A DNA stretch of 53,372 bases, taken from NCBI GenBank assembly GCA_049724395.1, contig JAUGWO010000244.1, forward strand, positions 1-53,372. Direction: 5' to 3'. Made by a program: the position numbers and the translations under genes. Positions 35,641-47,247 of the stretch are shown one piece after another; positions within the stretch are counted from its first letter, which is position 1; every line of letters begins with the position of its first letter. Below the pieces are notes generated by a model that was not told the DNA's origin, searched no databases, and saw nothing but the letters and a program-made list of their open reading frames with translations. The DNA comes from Spongospora subterranea f. sp. subterranea (taxonomy: Eukaryota; Endomyxa: Phytomyxea; Phytomyxea; Plasmodiophorida).

Positions 35641-37249
35641 CGCAAATCCCAATGGTGCGCCATGTGTGGGCCCCTCGGACGGACTTCAACTCTTACGAAC
35701 CAACCTCTCATGTCTTTACCCAGCGAATTTGGCAGTGATCGCAGATATCCTCAATCTGTATCAACCTGTTGGATTGCTGTCTGCCATCGAGACGCCATCG
35801 TCTCGCCAACCAGAATATGAGGACTTTGAACTGAGCCTGGTATTGCCCGTTATGACTGCAAAATCGGAAAACGGAAAAGCGTTTTTCTAATTGGTCAACA
35901 AAATCGCCAATTGCGAATGGATTTCCCTTTTCGCAGGTTTAATTAATAAATCATTGTTTGACGATTCCGAATCATGTCGTGAAGATAATCGTGAAATGGT
36001 TTCGCTGGGCGACTGTGATCGCCACCGTTGACCTTCAACATGCTACTTCGAAGTTTTGGTATTCGCTTGGTCGAGGACGGGCGTTCGTAGGCAAGAAATA
36101 TCGGGATATGTGTGTGTGTCGTGAGAACTCTCAAAAATACAGTTGACCTCGCTTCAAGTTGACCATTAGCGTTCAGCGGAAACATACAACGTTGTTTTTG
36201 TCAAGGTTTATTCTGAAATTACGTCATCTTTCTGACGGTCACGAACTGTTTTTAAATTTAAAGACCTCTGTTATCTGTCGTTTGGGAAGCTGTATTCAGC
36301 GCGGCGCTTAGTTGGCAGTGAACAAATCCTGGACGGCACCCGTTTCTGGCCATGACGACGGTCACTGCTGCACAATTGCAACGGCGGTCTTGCATGGAAA
36401 TCGTCGGACGTGAAGAGAGTCTGGTGTAAGTTGACGATTTTTGAGATTTATTGTTTGAGCATTCGCCAGAACTCAAAGCTAAACAGCAACAGCAGTAGAC
36501 TCAAACATCGTTCAGTTTCGCAATCACCACTAGCGGGTAATGCGACAAAGATGGGAATTTTGATCGACTCGAAGATGCTGGATGAAGCAATGCAGTGCAG
36601 GTGCGGCGGCGACGACCGTGAAGAGCATGTCGCAATTCAGTCCGCATTTACAATTAACCGGAAGAATGGAAGAGAATTCAGGAGGATGTTGGAAATTTCA
36701 GAACGGGGGATCAATACGAACGTATTCACAAATTATTCTTTGACATGAAGTTTTGATCAGAGCGATATTGGAGAGAACCTGATCAACGAGTGGGATGGGA
36801 GGTCGGATGTCGGCCGTATCAATGGCGATAGTTTTGCTGGTACATGCCGGGAGCGATTGCCAGGGGATATTTGGCGGCGATCGCGGCGATGGTCAGTGAC
36901 AACGATGGGAACGGGTTGATGGTGACTGGGATGGAAATAGAACACAGATTGTGGCGATCGGAAAACATGTCGTCTTGCGGCGGAGATGGGCACGGACGTG
37001 GCGCAAATTAGCGCCAGAAAACCAATGATCTGCCTGAAATCAAACTGGATTCAACCGAGACGTGCCCTTTGATTCGACAGGAGTTGGCAAAGAGAGCAGT
37101 CGGAAGCGCCGTCAACAGTCAACATGGTCATCACCGATTGTCAACTCGTGTTCGCGTTGATTTCCAATCTGAACGTTGATAAATTGATACCGGGGGATCT
37201 GCTGAATTACCTGGGGATGTTTAGATCTTAAGCGATATCACCCAAAGGT
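35641..37249. other. Unassigned spacer
   Basis: Several short open frames on both strands (for example minus 36185-35943 and plus 36410-36748) have no recognisable family. No RNA gene or clear repeat was seen. Confidence 0.4.
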
Positions 37250-38700
37250 TAACCAGCGTCGATGGATTTACGAAATGTCAGATGACAACAGAACAAATTG
37301 TCAGCAGAACTGAGACATTAGAGAGTGCTATGGAACAGCTGCACAAGGAAGTTGCGGCTATTACGAGTTCTGAACGGACCCAGAATCGTAAGTTGCCAAA
37401 GACAAGGAAACCTCGGCAAAGACCAAATTTTGGTGTCGGAGATTTCGTCTTATGTAGCCCTGATGTTGAGGAGTCTGGACAGAAGCTCTTTCAGAGATGG
37501 AGAGGGCCATATCAGATTGTTGAGAATAGCAATGGATATGTGTTTACTGTCATGAACTTAGTTGATAAGTCAACGCGGAAAGTTCATGGAGATAGAATCC
37601 GATTTTATGACGATTCGAAGATGAATGTTACTGAGGAGATTAAGAATCAGTTTGCATTGACAATGCTACATTTGAAGCAGAGTTTATTGTGAACGTGAAA
37701 GTGGATTCGAAATCTCAATCGCTCGTAGCATTAGTAAAATGGTTGGGATTTTCAGAGACCGAAAATTCCTGGGAGCCATTAGAGCAAGTTGCTCAGGATG
37801 CAAGGACATTGGTCCAAGAATTCTTGATTGCAAACAAAACCCATTCACTGAGAAGTCAGATTGAGGTTTTGTTAGAGAAATTGATGGACAAATCAATTAA
37901 TGTGGTTGCTTCACCAGAGTTGAAGTGTAAGGCCAAGTCACATCTCAGACGTCGGAAACTGAGAGCCCACAGTTAGCCTACGATATGATTGAAGCAGTGT
38001 TGCGATATTATTATGATTTTTTTGGTTTAGTGAGTGAAAGTCTCACAGTACCTTGGATGAGGATTCATTCATGGTCTCTAACAAGATAGTCAGTGAGGAC
38101 TAGATTGATATCAGAAACGATATTGATTAGGGAAAGTATAACCTACTTGTAAAAAATTCCTATTTTTTTGCATAATAATTATAGACGCAAACTGGCTTCA
38201 GGAAATTTCGGATTTTTATCTGAAATTTTCATGGGTGGGGCATTTCTTTAAAAGAAGGAAGTGTAACATATGTGTCAACGTATTGACCCTATGTTATAGC
38301 CTACGACAGGCTACCCTATTGTATTGGATATAGCTGGCAACGGAGTTCCTGACGGACTTTACGGACCAGATATCGGATCTAATACACAGAGAGTATATTG
38401 GCTCGGAATAGGAACATCTATTGTGTGTAAATAGCATCTATAGTAATCCACCTGACCAGTGTATGCCGATTAGGCTCATGATCAACTATTTGGTGCACAA
38501 GGGATATCCACGTCCCAATCGTATTTCCTAAAGGGATCGCCCAACGTTCCACTTACAATAGCGAAACCAAGCGACCTATTGGACTTGAGATCCGAGAAAT
38601 GTCGCCCAGGACAAGGACATTGGCCCTTGGTCACCTTTTTATATATATCACTATAACACGACTTTTTTTCATCATTTTATTGTTCAATCATGTATGAACC
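37250..38700 (+). mobile_element. Chromovirus (Ty3/gypsy) fossil, 3' part with chromodomain
   Basis: The coding part shows the integrase C-terminal fold (FGVGDFVLCSPDVEESGQKL, RWRGPYQIVE, KVHGDRIRFYDD) and then a chromodomain (LVALVKWLGFSETENSWEPL). This pairing defines chromoviruses. A purine-rich tract at about 38249-38260 precedes TGTAACATATG, which may start the 3' long terminal repeat at 38262; its far end is not clear. The piece is broken and lacks the upstream element. Age appears intermediate. Confidence 0.85.
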
Positions 38701-38769
38701 CAGCGGATAACACTTTCAACCACAAAGTGCAATCGATGATAGAGGTGATTTAGGAAACAGACTGATCGC

Positions 38770-38852
38770 CCATCCAAAACTTTTTCACATCGTCGGTTGG
38801 ACCAAACTGTATAAATTTGGTCCAACCGACGATGTGAAAAAGTTTTGGATGG
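38770..38852. repeat. Perfect 37-bp hairpin with 9-base loop
   Basis: 38770-38806 and 38816-38852 are exact reverse complements, beginning CCATCCAAAACTTTTTCACA. The loop is CTGTATAAA. The perfection of the arms suggests recent origin or selection. Confidence 0.97.
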
Positions 38853-40540
38853 CCAGGTCACTGGAAATTATTCAGAACTGGAACTTGCAAGTTCCCGTGT
38901 CTAATCAATATGTTTGAACTACTCAGGACCATCGATATACCCCAAGTCGACGGAACCACGAAGCATTTGCTATTCCCGTTCACCATCATTTCCGGCGGGA
39001 TGGTGATGATCGGGCGATATCGCCTACGAACGTTGTCGTGATTCCGGTGCGCATACCGGAATCACGACATTAGATGGCGTACTTGTAAATGCATCGATGA
39101 TTTTGCCATCGAAGCCGTCATACTGCTTGATCAGACATGTCCCACCGGGGAATTGGGTGGACGTTCAGCCCGACATCCGAAACAACATTATCGGATCAGA
39201 ACACGCCGTAATGATAATTCGTGTGAATTTTGCAGCTGGTTTGGTCCGAGATGATGTTATGACGACCCATCAAGAACTGCAAGGGCTGGCTGCCGAATAC
39301 CCTGGTAATACTGCAGATTCGTTCGAACCTGACCTGAGCAGGCACATGTCCAGCCCGAGCACCGACAATATGGTAGATGCAGTGGAGCGGCTCTTTGACG
39401 AATAAAATTAGAGATCCGCCGTCAAAATGCGGTCGAAATGAGATGATTCCGCATGCCTAGTGTCTAGAAGCTTTATCTTATAGCCGAACGCCGAGATCAA
39501 GTGCATCAGCTGCCCGAAAAAGGCGTCGTTTTGTTGTCGATATAGTTTAGGGTCATGATGGTTTGATGTTGGGGAGGTTTGTGGTTTCAGTGACACGACG
39601 GCGTTCGTGTTGCATTGCGGTGCCGTCCTATTCTGGATTTCGGGAAAGGACATGCAAAGGCGGATACATCGAAAGGCGAACCAAAATCCATTGAAAACAA
39701 TCGGTTTTTGAATGCCACATGTGCCCGAAACACTTCGTTTTCAACGATGTGAAGATTTAACGGAGCGAAAACCATGACCGCGCCGTGTGTCCGGTCGCCG
39801 ATTCGATTCGCAACCTTATTCAGGACGCCATGCACGAGCACTGGCCTGCGCACGACCTCACTGTGGTCGTCTTTGTCGTTTCCGACCGGTATCTGGGCGC
39901 GTCTTGGCCGTGCGGCACCAACCCCACGCCCTTCGAAAACTGGTAATAGGTGAATACAAATCAATGGGTTACTGTGAAGCGACAGACGACGATCGTCCGC
40001 CAACGTGTGATGTCGGGCAACGCGTTGAAACTAGCAGATGCATCAAGCGATTCCGTGTCGACAATATGGCTGTGCGAGCGACGGGAAAGAAACGCGTCAT
40101 CGACAGCGGCGATTCACCAGGTTGTCCAGTGACAAGTGTGGAGACGGCGCCACAAGATCGGATCGTGATCACCGAGATCACCGATGACCCAGCCACAGGA
40201 TCAAAAAGATCGTCGCGGTCGAGGCCAAACCGAAACACGATGTTATATTGATAGCTGGACCAATCGGCCGTCCAATATCGGCATAACGTGTTCCTATTAC
40301 GACAGAATCATCAACTCTCCCTGTCATTGTAAACGGCGTTAAAAAATTCGCTCGCGTCGTTGGAGGCGATGCACAAATTTGTTCGATCGCAATGGAGAAT
40401 ATCCCAATCAGCAACTCTTCCAGACAAATCTCGTTTTAAAAGCGCATGGCTGATTCCAGCGCCAAGCAAAATTGGCAAGTGTCAAGTGATGTAAATGGGC
40501 TGCGACGACTGCTGCACAGTAGTGTAGGGCAGGCAGTCGT
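38853..40540. other. Unassigned region with weak open frames
   Basis: A plus-strand frame at 39097-39405 (102 residues, MILPSKPSYCLIRHVPPGNW…) and overlapping frames at 39587-40251 on both strands are open but unrecognised. Composition does not settle which, if any, is coding. Confidence 0.35.
39035..39068. repeat. Perfect 13-bp hairpin
   Basis: GTCGTGATTCCGG at 39035-39047 pairs with 39056-39068 across an 8-base loop. It lies 180 bp downstream of the 37-bp hairpin. Confidence 0.9.
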
Positions 40541-40660
40541 ATGTCAGGCAGTTACGGGGGACCGGTACGGCAATGGCGCTACACAATGCGCGTCGATCGA
40601 CCCTTTTCGACCTGGCCGACTGCCGTTGTCCGCCATTCTGGTTTCCCGAATTCGAGTGAG

Positions 40661-42647
40661 ATGAGGTCAAGGGAGATGGATAAGAGACGACGGAGGCGGA
40701 TTGTGCAATCGTCTAGTAGCGACGAGGATTTCTTGGAGGAAATCAGTAATTGACGTCCCTGAGGTTCAGAATGCGGTTATGAACATTGGTTTTGTCAGTT
40801 CAAAGCCCTAATAGTGACGATCGAAGTGAGGACAATACTCTCTGGACCGATAAATACCAACCCCGAAACATTGTCAGTTCCATCGCTTGCTGTTCCTCTC
40901 CCGAATTCAGTTTGTCGAAATGGTGTCCAGAGCGATCTTTGCGTGCACAAAAAGAAGAAGGACGAGTTGATGTCGTGGTTGAAGAACGGGAAAGGCATCG
41001 CCGTGTGTACTGGTCCTTCAGGCGCTGCGAAATCAACAGCCATTAATGTAATGTGCTCCCAACTCAATTATCAGACGCTCTCGTTCCATGATCTTATCGA
41101 TCACTCGAAGCACTATTTCGAGACAATATCCGAAACTGGATTAGGTTTGCTGATGTGCTTAAACTAACTAATCGTTGCGTTCATCTGATTTCACTCAGCT
41201 CCCCATCGTTCTGTAACATTCGAATCACGAATGCAGAATTTCGCCGAGTTTGTATCGAGGTCCCAGCGTTATCGATCATTAACCAATAGCGGTTCAGCTA
41301 GCATTCAAGTGGCGCTAATTGAAGAATTTCCCACCCTACAGCACCCAAAAGACATCGCGTTATTTCGAAAAATATGCATCAACGCCATTCGCAGATGCCG
41401 GTATTGTAATTCTGCTGTTTTCCCGCGTCGAACCTTCATTGGCTGCATAGATATCCCATCATTTTTGTGTTGACGAGCGAGTATGAAAATCGGGACGATG
41501 CGTTTCGGGTGTTCGGTCATGAGTTCCTATCGCACCCCATTGTTTCCATTTTTAAGTTAGTTCCGCCGCTTTGTTTTGAGCTACCATTGACCCGGTTTCC
41601 TAGATTCAATGCAATCAGCGTGACAGCGATGCGAAAAGCGCTATATCGCATAATCCATGCAGAACGTGTCCATGTTTCCGCATCCGATATTGACGGTGTG
41701 ATATCGAGAAGCAACGGCGATATCAGGAGTGCCATTCATCAGCTTCAGTTCGAGAAGGTATTTTCAAGTTGAGTTATATTATGGAGTCGTCGACATCCTG
41801 CTTAGGTTAGCATTTCGTCGTCATCATCCGGAATCAAAGATGTGCAAATATCGCCGTTTCATGCCCTGGGACGAATTCTTTATTCAAAGGAAACTGTGCA
41901 AGTTCCGGAAAGCGTTGTATTGTCATCTCCTCTTAGCGATGACAGTTTTGTTGAAAACCTTTATGTAATGTCATTGTCGATCTCGATTTATCGATCAGCT
42001 TTGTTGATATCACAACGCAGGAGAATTATCTAGAGTTCTTGGGGGGTTCTCTTGAATCACAATGTGATGTTGCTTCATCGTTTAGCGTTGCAGACCTGTT
42101 ATCGCAGGTCGATCATCATCCATCAACACTGATTCGCCCAACCTGATTTGATTCTAGGGGTCTTTTGCTTGCTACAAGCGTGTCCCACCATCGTATGCTA
42201 GCAGTGTAGCTTGCCGATCCTATATCAACGCTAAACGGCAATACGGGATGAATGGCGTAAACTGGCGGGTCACAATTTTGATCTATCCTTATCCTACTCC
42301 ATCATCTGAATGATTATTTCGCAGCCAATATATGCCTCTTCCTGGAGACAGTATAACAGAGACCGAAATGAGCGTATCGCCTTTCTTCAACATGCGAACA
42401 TAATTGTTTCTGGGGGTATTTCTCATCCGATGTGACGATATCGAGTTCAACATTGTCTCTAGGTGAAGTTGAAAAGTGGTGCGTTTCCCTGCCATATATG
42501 TGTCTCATTCTGCCCATCAATCGCATTCCTGAACCTTTCAAGCGTTGGTTAACGTCATATTCTGTTAATGGTCGATCGTTTCAGAAACGATTAACCATAG
42601 ACAGTGTCGAAGCAACAACTACTGTCCCTCAGCCTGGGGAGATGTGA
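40661..42647 (+). CDS. RAD17: RAD17, checkpoint clamp loader large subunit
   Basis: RAD17 with RFC2-5 loads the 9-1-1 clamp at damaged DNA. Eleven exons with canonical introns (for example 40747-40799, 40873-40930, 41145-41198, 41401-41450, 41556-41603, 41758-41805, 42108-42157, 42269-42324, 42416-42462) give 497 residues without a frame break. The N terminus is basic then Ser/acidic (RIVQSSSSDEDFLEEI), followed by LWTDKYQPRNISDLCVHKKK, the classic RAD17/RFC start. Walker A is GPSGAAKST, the Walker B position reads VALIEEFP, and the sensor region is IIFVLTSEYENRDDA. The family motif NGDIRSAIHQLQF is followed by FHALGRILY and the divergent C terminus. The intron at about 41970-41998 is the least certain. 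Met 40676 is an alternative start. Confidence 0.92.
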
Positions 42648-43165
42648 ATTGCTGAGGGAAAGTGCCCAGAATTCTGTTTACTTCCACGATTGAACGATGG
42701 CGCAAATATGGGCTCCTGTCACAAGGATCAAATCGCTCTCAGCCGTTAATCAACGTCAGTTTCGGTGCTTACAAACGTGGCCATTTTCTACGTCACATTG
42801 TGGCGCCATCGTCCAGTGTTGTTTAGTTTTTTGTTTCCGGGACATGCTCTGCCGAATATTCTATAGTGCGAGCAAACAAGGTTCGAAGTTCGGAATCAAA
42901 GAAGACCGATTAATAATACAGAACATTCAAACGACATTTGCTGTTCTATCACGAGGGACTATAACTCCAACGTCGTCACGGTTTTCGAGCTATAACGTGA
43001 GCGAAAGAGCCAGGCGGCTTGGTGTACAGCCGTTCAGTACCCTTGTACATTTCCGTACGCTGGCAATCCGTGTGGCTTAAGTCCGGCAGGCCAGAGTGGC
43101 GGATGGCGCACCAACGACCAGGGACACTAACCAGTGGGAACTCATAAAGAGTGTTAGCGGGGATA
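42648..43165. other. Spacer with one unassigned open frame
   Basis: The plus frame 42697-43080 (127 residues, MAQIWAPVTRIKSLSAVNQR…) is open between RAD17 and the cyclophilin gene but has no recognisable domain. Confidence 0.35.
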
Positions 43166-44122
43166 ATGTCGCCAATCGTGGTTGCCTTGTTGCTGCTCAT
43201 CGCTGGCGCTTCATTGGCCCGAGCGGTAAGCCATGTTGGCTCTGTTTAGATCTTCATATTGTTGAATATTGCCTCTGCTAGTTGACCGACAATGAAAAGA
43301 TAACGGATCAGGTGTTCTTTGATATCGAAATTGAAGGAAAACCTGCAGGAAGAATCACAATGGGCCTGTTCGGTGACACCGTCCCTAAAACTGTTCAAAA
43401 TTTTATAGAAGTTTGAAAAAACCATGTTGAAGTTTATCAAATGTGCTAATGGTGAATTTAGCTCTGCGATGGGAAACAAGTCAGTAAAATTTCCGGCAAA
43501 AAGCTTGCTTATAAGGGTATTTTTTTTTAATTAGCGGTTTGGCAAAACGGATTGTTAATTTCTTTGACTACCAGGATCCAAATTCCATCGCATTATTCCA
43601 AATTTCATGGTAAATGCAATTTATCTTCAGTTTTTCGACCCTCTGATGGCTGGTGTTTGTAGATCCAAGGAGGAGACTTTACCTCAGGAGATGGGAGAGG
43701 TGGAGAGTCGATTTACGGAAGCAAGTTTAAAGATGGTGCTTTTTTTACACGTTGCTTTTCCGGTTTATAACGTTGTTCTTTCAGAGAATTTCACGCTTAA
43801 GCATAAAGAACCAGGTTATCTTAGCATGGCAAATGCTGGCCCAAACACCAATGGATCACAGGTAGATATCGTGTAGCTTGTTGATCCGTTTTTTTTTTGC
43901 TGACTGTATTTGCAGTTTTTCTTGACCACTATGACGACGGCATGGTTGGATGGTAAGCACGTTGTTTTTGGCAAAGTTATGGACGACAATTCCATGGCAA
44001 TTGTTAAACAAATCGAACTCCAAGGCCAAGCAAGTGGTGTTCCAAAGAAATCAGTTGTCATCGTCGATAGTGGCGTACTTGTTCGCAGTGAACGTAGTAG
44101 CAAGATGAAATCTGAGCTTTAG
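43166..44122 (+). CDS. PPIB: Cyclophilin B-type peptidyl-prolyl isomerase of the ER
   Basis: This catalyses proline cis-trans isomerisation during folding of secretory proteins. Seven exons (43166-43225, 43282-43410, 43462-43516, 43575-43609, 43663-43735, 43785-43861, 43916-44122) splice canonically into 211 residues. The first exon is a signal peptide ([20 protein letters not shown]). Conserved motifs are [32 protein letters not shown] with the catalytic Arg, [18 protein letters not shown] and [14 protein letters not shown]. The C terminus is KSEL, a variant of the KDEL/HDEL retrieval signal, supporting ER lumen residence. Confidence 0.95.
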
Positions 44123-44184
44123 TTTCATTTACAGCAATTTTCCTAGTAAATTCAAACAATACTGTTTCGGTTATTTGCATTCGA

Positions 44185-45087
44185 TTAGTAAACCGAGGGC
44201 GGTCGCGAAGGCCCTGTAATCACCTCCAACAATACCACTCTCATGTCATCTTTAACAGCAAATATACAATCTCTAGCCCCTCGTGTAGATTGCGCTTCAT
44301 TTTGCAGCGCGTCCGTTGCTAAAGAATACAAATCGCCGGTTTTTGTGACAATCAATTGGTCACGTACAAGGCGATGCATGAAATTATGTCCATGCTCTGA
44401 AATCGGTGCCGTTGATGATAAAGGCATCGTCAATAGTATAACGACATCCGGCAACGGATTTACACTATCAGCAGCGTCCAACAGAAATCCGATGGATCGA
44501 CTGAGGGATGATTTCGCGCTTGAGGAATCTGAAAACGATTGAACAAAAGATATATCGTCGACCAATACGATCGATGGGTGGCAGGTCATCAACGAAGGGT
44601 TGACAGCCATTGCATCAAAGTCGTTCAAGCTTGAGAACGTTCGCAGATGTATCCGCGATTTATCGTCTTCTGATGGCCGGCAGTTTTCGGGAAATCGATG
44701 ATGATCCAGAATCCATTCCAAAGATGATTTCATTAACAGCATGAGAACTGTATCCCCTTTTATCGCCCTTAGTAAAGCCATATTGTAGAGCATATTGACC
44801 ATAAATTGCCTATCGAAACCAATCGTAATCAGGCACGACACCTTGGCTAAACCAATCTCAATCACCAACTCATGCTCATCGACAACTAATACGACACGCG
44901 ACATCACGTCGTGATTTGTCCCAAGCCGATCGGCCACACTCAGGCCATTGTAGAACAGATCTTCTAAATGAACTGTCATGATTGCGCCAGCGTTGAATAG
45001 AGTACCACCGTAGTTCCCCGGACAGATCTGAGTGTAGACAGTACTGTAGACCCTCTCTTCCGTTACGAATCTGTCCGGGTGGCGCAA
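44185..45087 (-). CDS. RecA-fold-like protein with degenerate Walker A (tentative)
   Basis: A 300-codon intronless frame has the order of a small RecA-like ATPase. It shows a strand-loop-helix at the P-loop position (SCLITIGFDRQFMVNMLYNM) without the GxxGxGK[ST] consensus. A further strand and helix follow, then a good Walker B (HPSIVLVDDISFV) and a late strand PDVVILLTMP. The layout recalls SWSAP1/Shu-type RAD51 accessory proteins, whose P-loops are often degraded, but sequence similarity is too thin to name it. A later Met at 44979 (MTVHLEDLFYNGLSV) is a plausible start. It is convergent with the cyclophilin gene, 62 bp apart. Confidence 0.5.
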   Translation of the reverse strand: MRHPDRFVTEERVYSTVYTQICPGNYGGTLFNAGAIMTVHLEDLFYNGLSVADRLGTNHDVMSRVVLVVDEHELVIEIGLAKVSCLITIGFDRQFMVNMLYNMALLRAIKGDTVLMLLMKSSLEWILDHHRFPENCRPSEDDKSRIHLRTFSSLNDFDAMAVNPSLMTCHPSIVLVDDISFVQSFSDSSSAKSSLSRSIGFLLDAADSVNPLPDVVILLTMPLSSTAPISEHGHNFMHRLVRDQLIVTKTGDLYSLATDALQNEAQSTRGARDCIFAVKDDMRVVLLEVITGPSRPPSVY

Positions 45088-46116
45088 ATTTTTGAGTGAG
45101 TGTAAAGATCAAAAACATTCGACCAATCTTGCCGATTTACAGTACCGTAGTTTGCGGTTAAATTGCCCCAATCGACCAAGCGCGCAGCGAATGGCACGAG
45201 GGCTATTTACCTGACGAACTGGGAATCTCCGAGATTTTCAGCAAAAATGTCACATGAGGGGTGACATGTCCTACACCATATTGTTCCCAGGTCACTAAAT
45301 TTGACTCGCCTTGGCCGACCGCAAAGTGGTCACACCCCTGTTTTAAACGACTCTGGTCCCAAAAACAAAAATGGCAACAGGTTTGGCCCTAGAAGTTACA
45401 CTGCTTTTAGTACACTCTTCTACTGTTTTGTTGAGAATATTGTTCAGTCCAAGTTCCGGTGTCAATTACCGTTATGTTGACATGACGGTTGCGAACGGAG
45501 TCAATATCACAATCGTTAACAGCGACAATAGAAACTGCATCTGGGATGGCAGATTGATAGACTTCGACGGCGTGAGCTCTAACATTCTTGGTTTTTGACA
45601 TCGCAGCATCAATCACCGAGGATTCTCTGTAACCCTGTGTAATTGCCATGTCCTTCCTTAAAAACGGATAACTCAACCCAATGGTTCTGCTGGTACTTGA
45701 AAATACAACCTCTTCTGGCACATTGGAAGAGTGGATGAGATAGTCGAGTCCTTGCGGGTATACCATCTACTCCCTTCCTATTGGCGTTGATGGCGTTTTA
45801 ATGACGAACAGGGATAACGCTGAGGCAAGCATTTGATGGAATCTTCAGCAATATGAAATGGTTCATGCTCGGTACCATTGACAACAGAATTCAGTAAACT
45901 CTGCACCGGAAACTGTCTCAACCGTGAATTCCGGCTCTTTACATCGTGCCCTTCAAGTTCCCTACAGTCTTATCTGGAAAATCGAAGTTTTCAGGCTGGT
46001 GCAAAGCCTAAGAAAACTGAGATGACAAAACGTTGATAATCGCAGGAGTCTATATCTGATAAAACTCGTTTAGGGGTAGTTTCCTCAGCAGGGTTCTGGC
46101 AACCATGCAGAGAAAT
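45088..46116. other. Unassigned spacer
   Basis: The minus frame 45766-45407 (119 residues) is open but unrecognised. No repeat or RNA gene was identified. Confidence 0.35.
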
Positions 46117-46382
46117 AATAATGTGAGAAAGTTCAGGGTGAGGCCTTATCCACTCTAAGATGATCTGTTTGCTCTATTGGTAGGCAATGCTGCCACAAGC
46201 GAGCATGCTGGATTACCTACAGAAGGAACTGAATAACTATCGGCGCCACCGTTTGCAGCTGGAGTCGGAAAGAACCCTGGAGGTAATCCAGCATGCTCGC
46301 TTGTGGCAGCATTGCCTACCAATAGAGCGAACCGATCATCATAGAGTGGAAAAGGCCTCACCCTGAACTTTCTCACATTATT
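46117..46382. repeat. Inverted repeat with 102-bp arms, 62-bp spacer
   Basis: 46117-46218 and 46281-46382 are reverse complements with only a few mismatches; AGCGAGCATGCTGGATTACC is shared. It would form a long hairpin if transcribed. Confidence 0.93.
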
Positions 46383-46419
46383 AGTTTTCTGCAATGACAG
46401 CAAAATCATACAGGTACCA

Positions 46420-46770
46420 AGGAGATGAAAAACTCAATTTTGTCATTAATTACCTCAATACAGTCCTCCCAGACAGAATCTGGGTGGTGTGGGGGTCTCC
46501 AGGGTCCCCCAATCAAATCCAGAAATGTTTTGAAACAATTTGACCTTTGCGTGTTATGTTTACTAAGTCTAATGCTGACTTGAGAGCTTGTGTCGGGTAA
46601 TCGACCTTGAACTCGATCGCGCCGCTCCTGTCCAGGCCTTTTTTTTTCCAGCCACAATCGGCTCGTTTGCCATTGTCAGTCTGCATTTGTAACTGCTTGA
46701 CCAACAAGGACTCCTTGTCGTATGTCCAAGAAGCGCGCTTCCCCTCGCGCTTCACCTTCATCGATGGAAG
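46420..46770 (-). pseudogene. Myb/SANT-like DNA-binding domain relic (DNA-transposon associated)
   Basis: On the minus strand, RASWTYDKESLLVKQLQMQT then KRADCGWKKKG match the start of the Myb/SANT-like domain common in Harbinger-type transposons and domesticated relatives (W-T-D…L-L-x-L, G-x-R-x-D-x-G-W-K-K). The domain's later part is recognisable in shifted frames (FLDLIGGPW, HPDSVWEDCIEV). At least two frame slips separate the pieces. No transposase or terminal repeats were found nearby. Confidence 0.5.
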
Positions 46771-46946
46771 CGACATTAGCTGAATGAATGTCAAGGACGT
46801 GTGTCAGGGGTCCAGCACCAAACTCCACATCAGTAATAATTTAAGTGTTTGGCAAATTGTGGCGCATTATTGGCATTTCCAATTCCAAAATTTATCGAAA
46901 TGCACTCTAATTTGTTTCCCCTTTTTTCGTCGAGGAGTACAGTTTC

Positions 46947-47247
46947 AAAATTGCCCAGCCATGTGAAGGCCTTGCGACAATTGAACCGAAATTGACATTG
47001 AAATATCCAGGTGAGATAATCGTAATACATTATGAATATCCAATTTCTCCCTGATGTTTTCCTAAAAAAACAAAACTCCATTTGATGCGAACTGTGTGGC
47101 GCAATGAGATATGGTCATTAGAAACATGGTCCAACATTAGAATTGCGTCACACAGTTCGATAAAATGGAGTTACGAATATCTCACCTGGCTATTTTGATG
47201 TCAATTTCGGTTCAATCGTCGCTTGCCTTTAGATGGCTGGGCATTTA
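46947..47247. repeat. Inverted repeat, about 105-bp arms with an insertion in the left arm
   Basis: The outer arms pair 46947-47020 with 47175-47247 (GCCCAGCCAT / ATGGCTGGGC; TTGAACCGAAATTGACAT and its complement). The inner arms pair about 47074-47105 with 47142-47172. The left arm holds about 50 extra bases between the two blocks. The loop is 36 bp. Confidence 0.88.
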
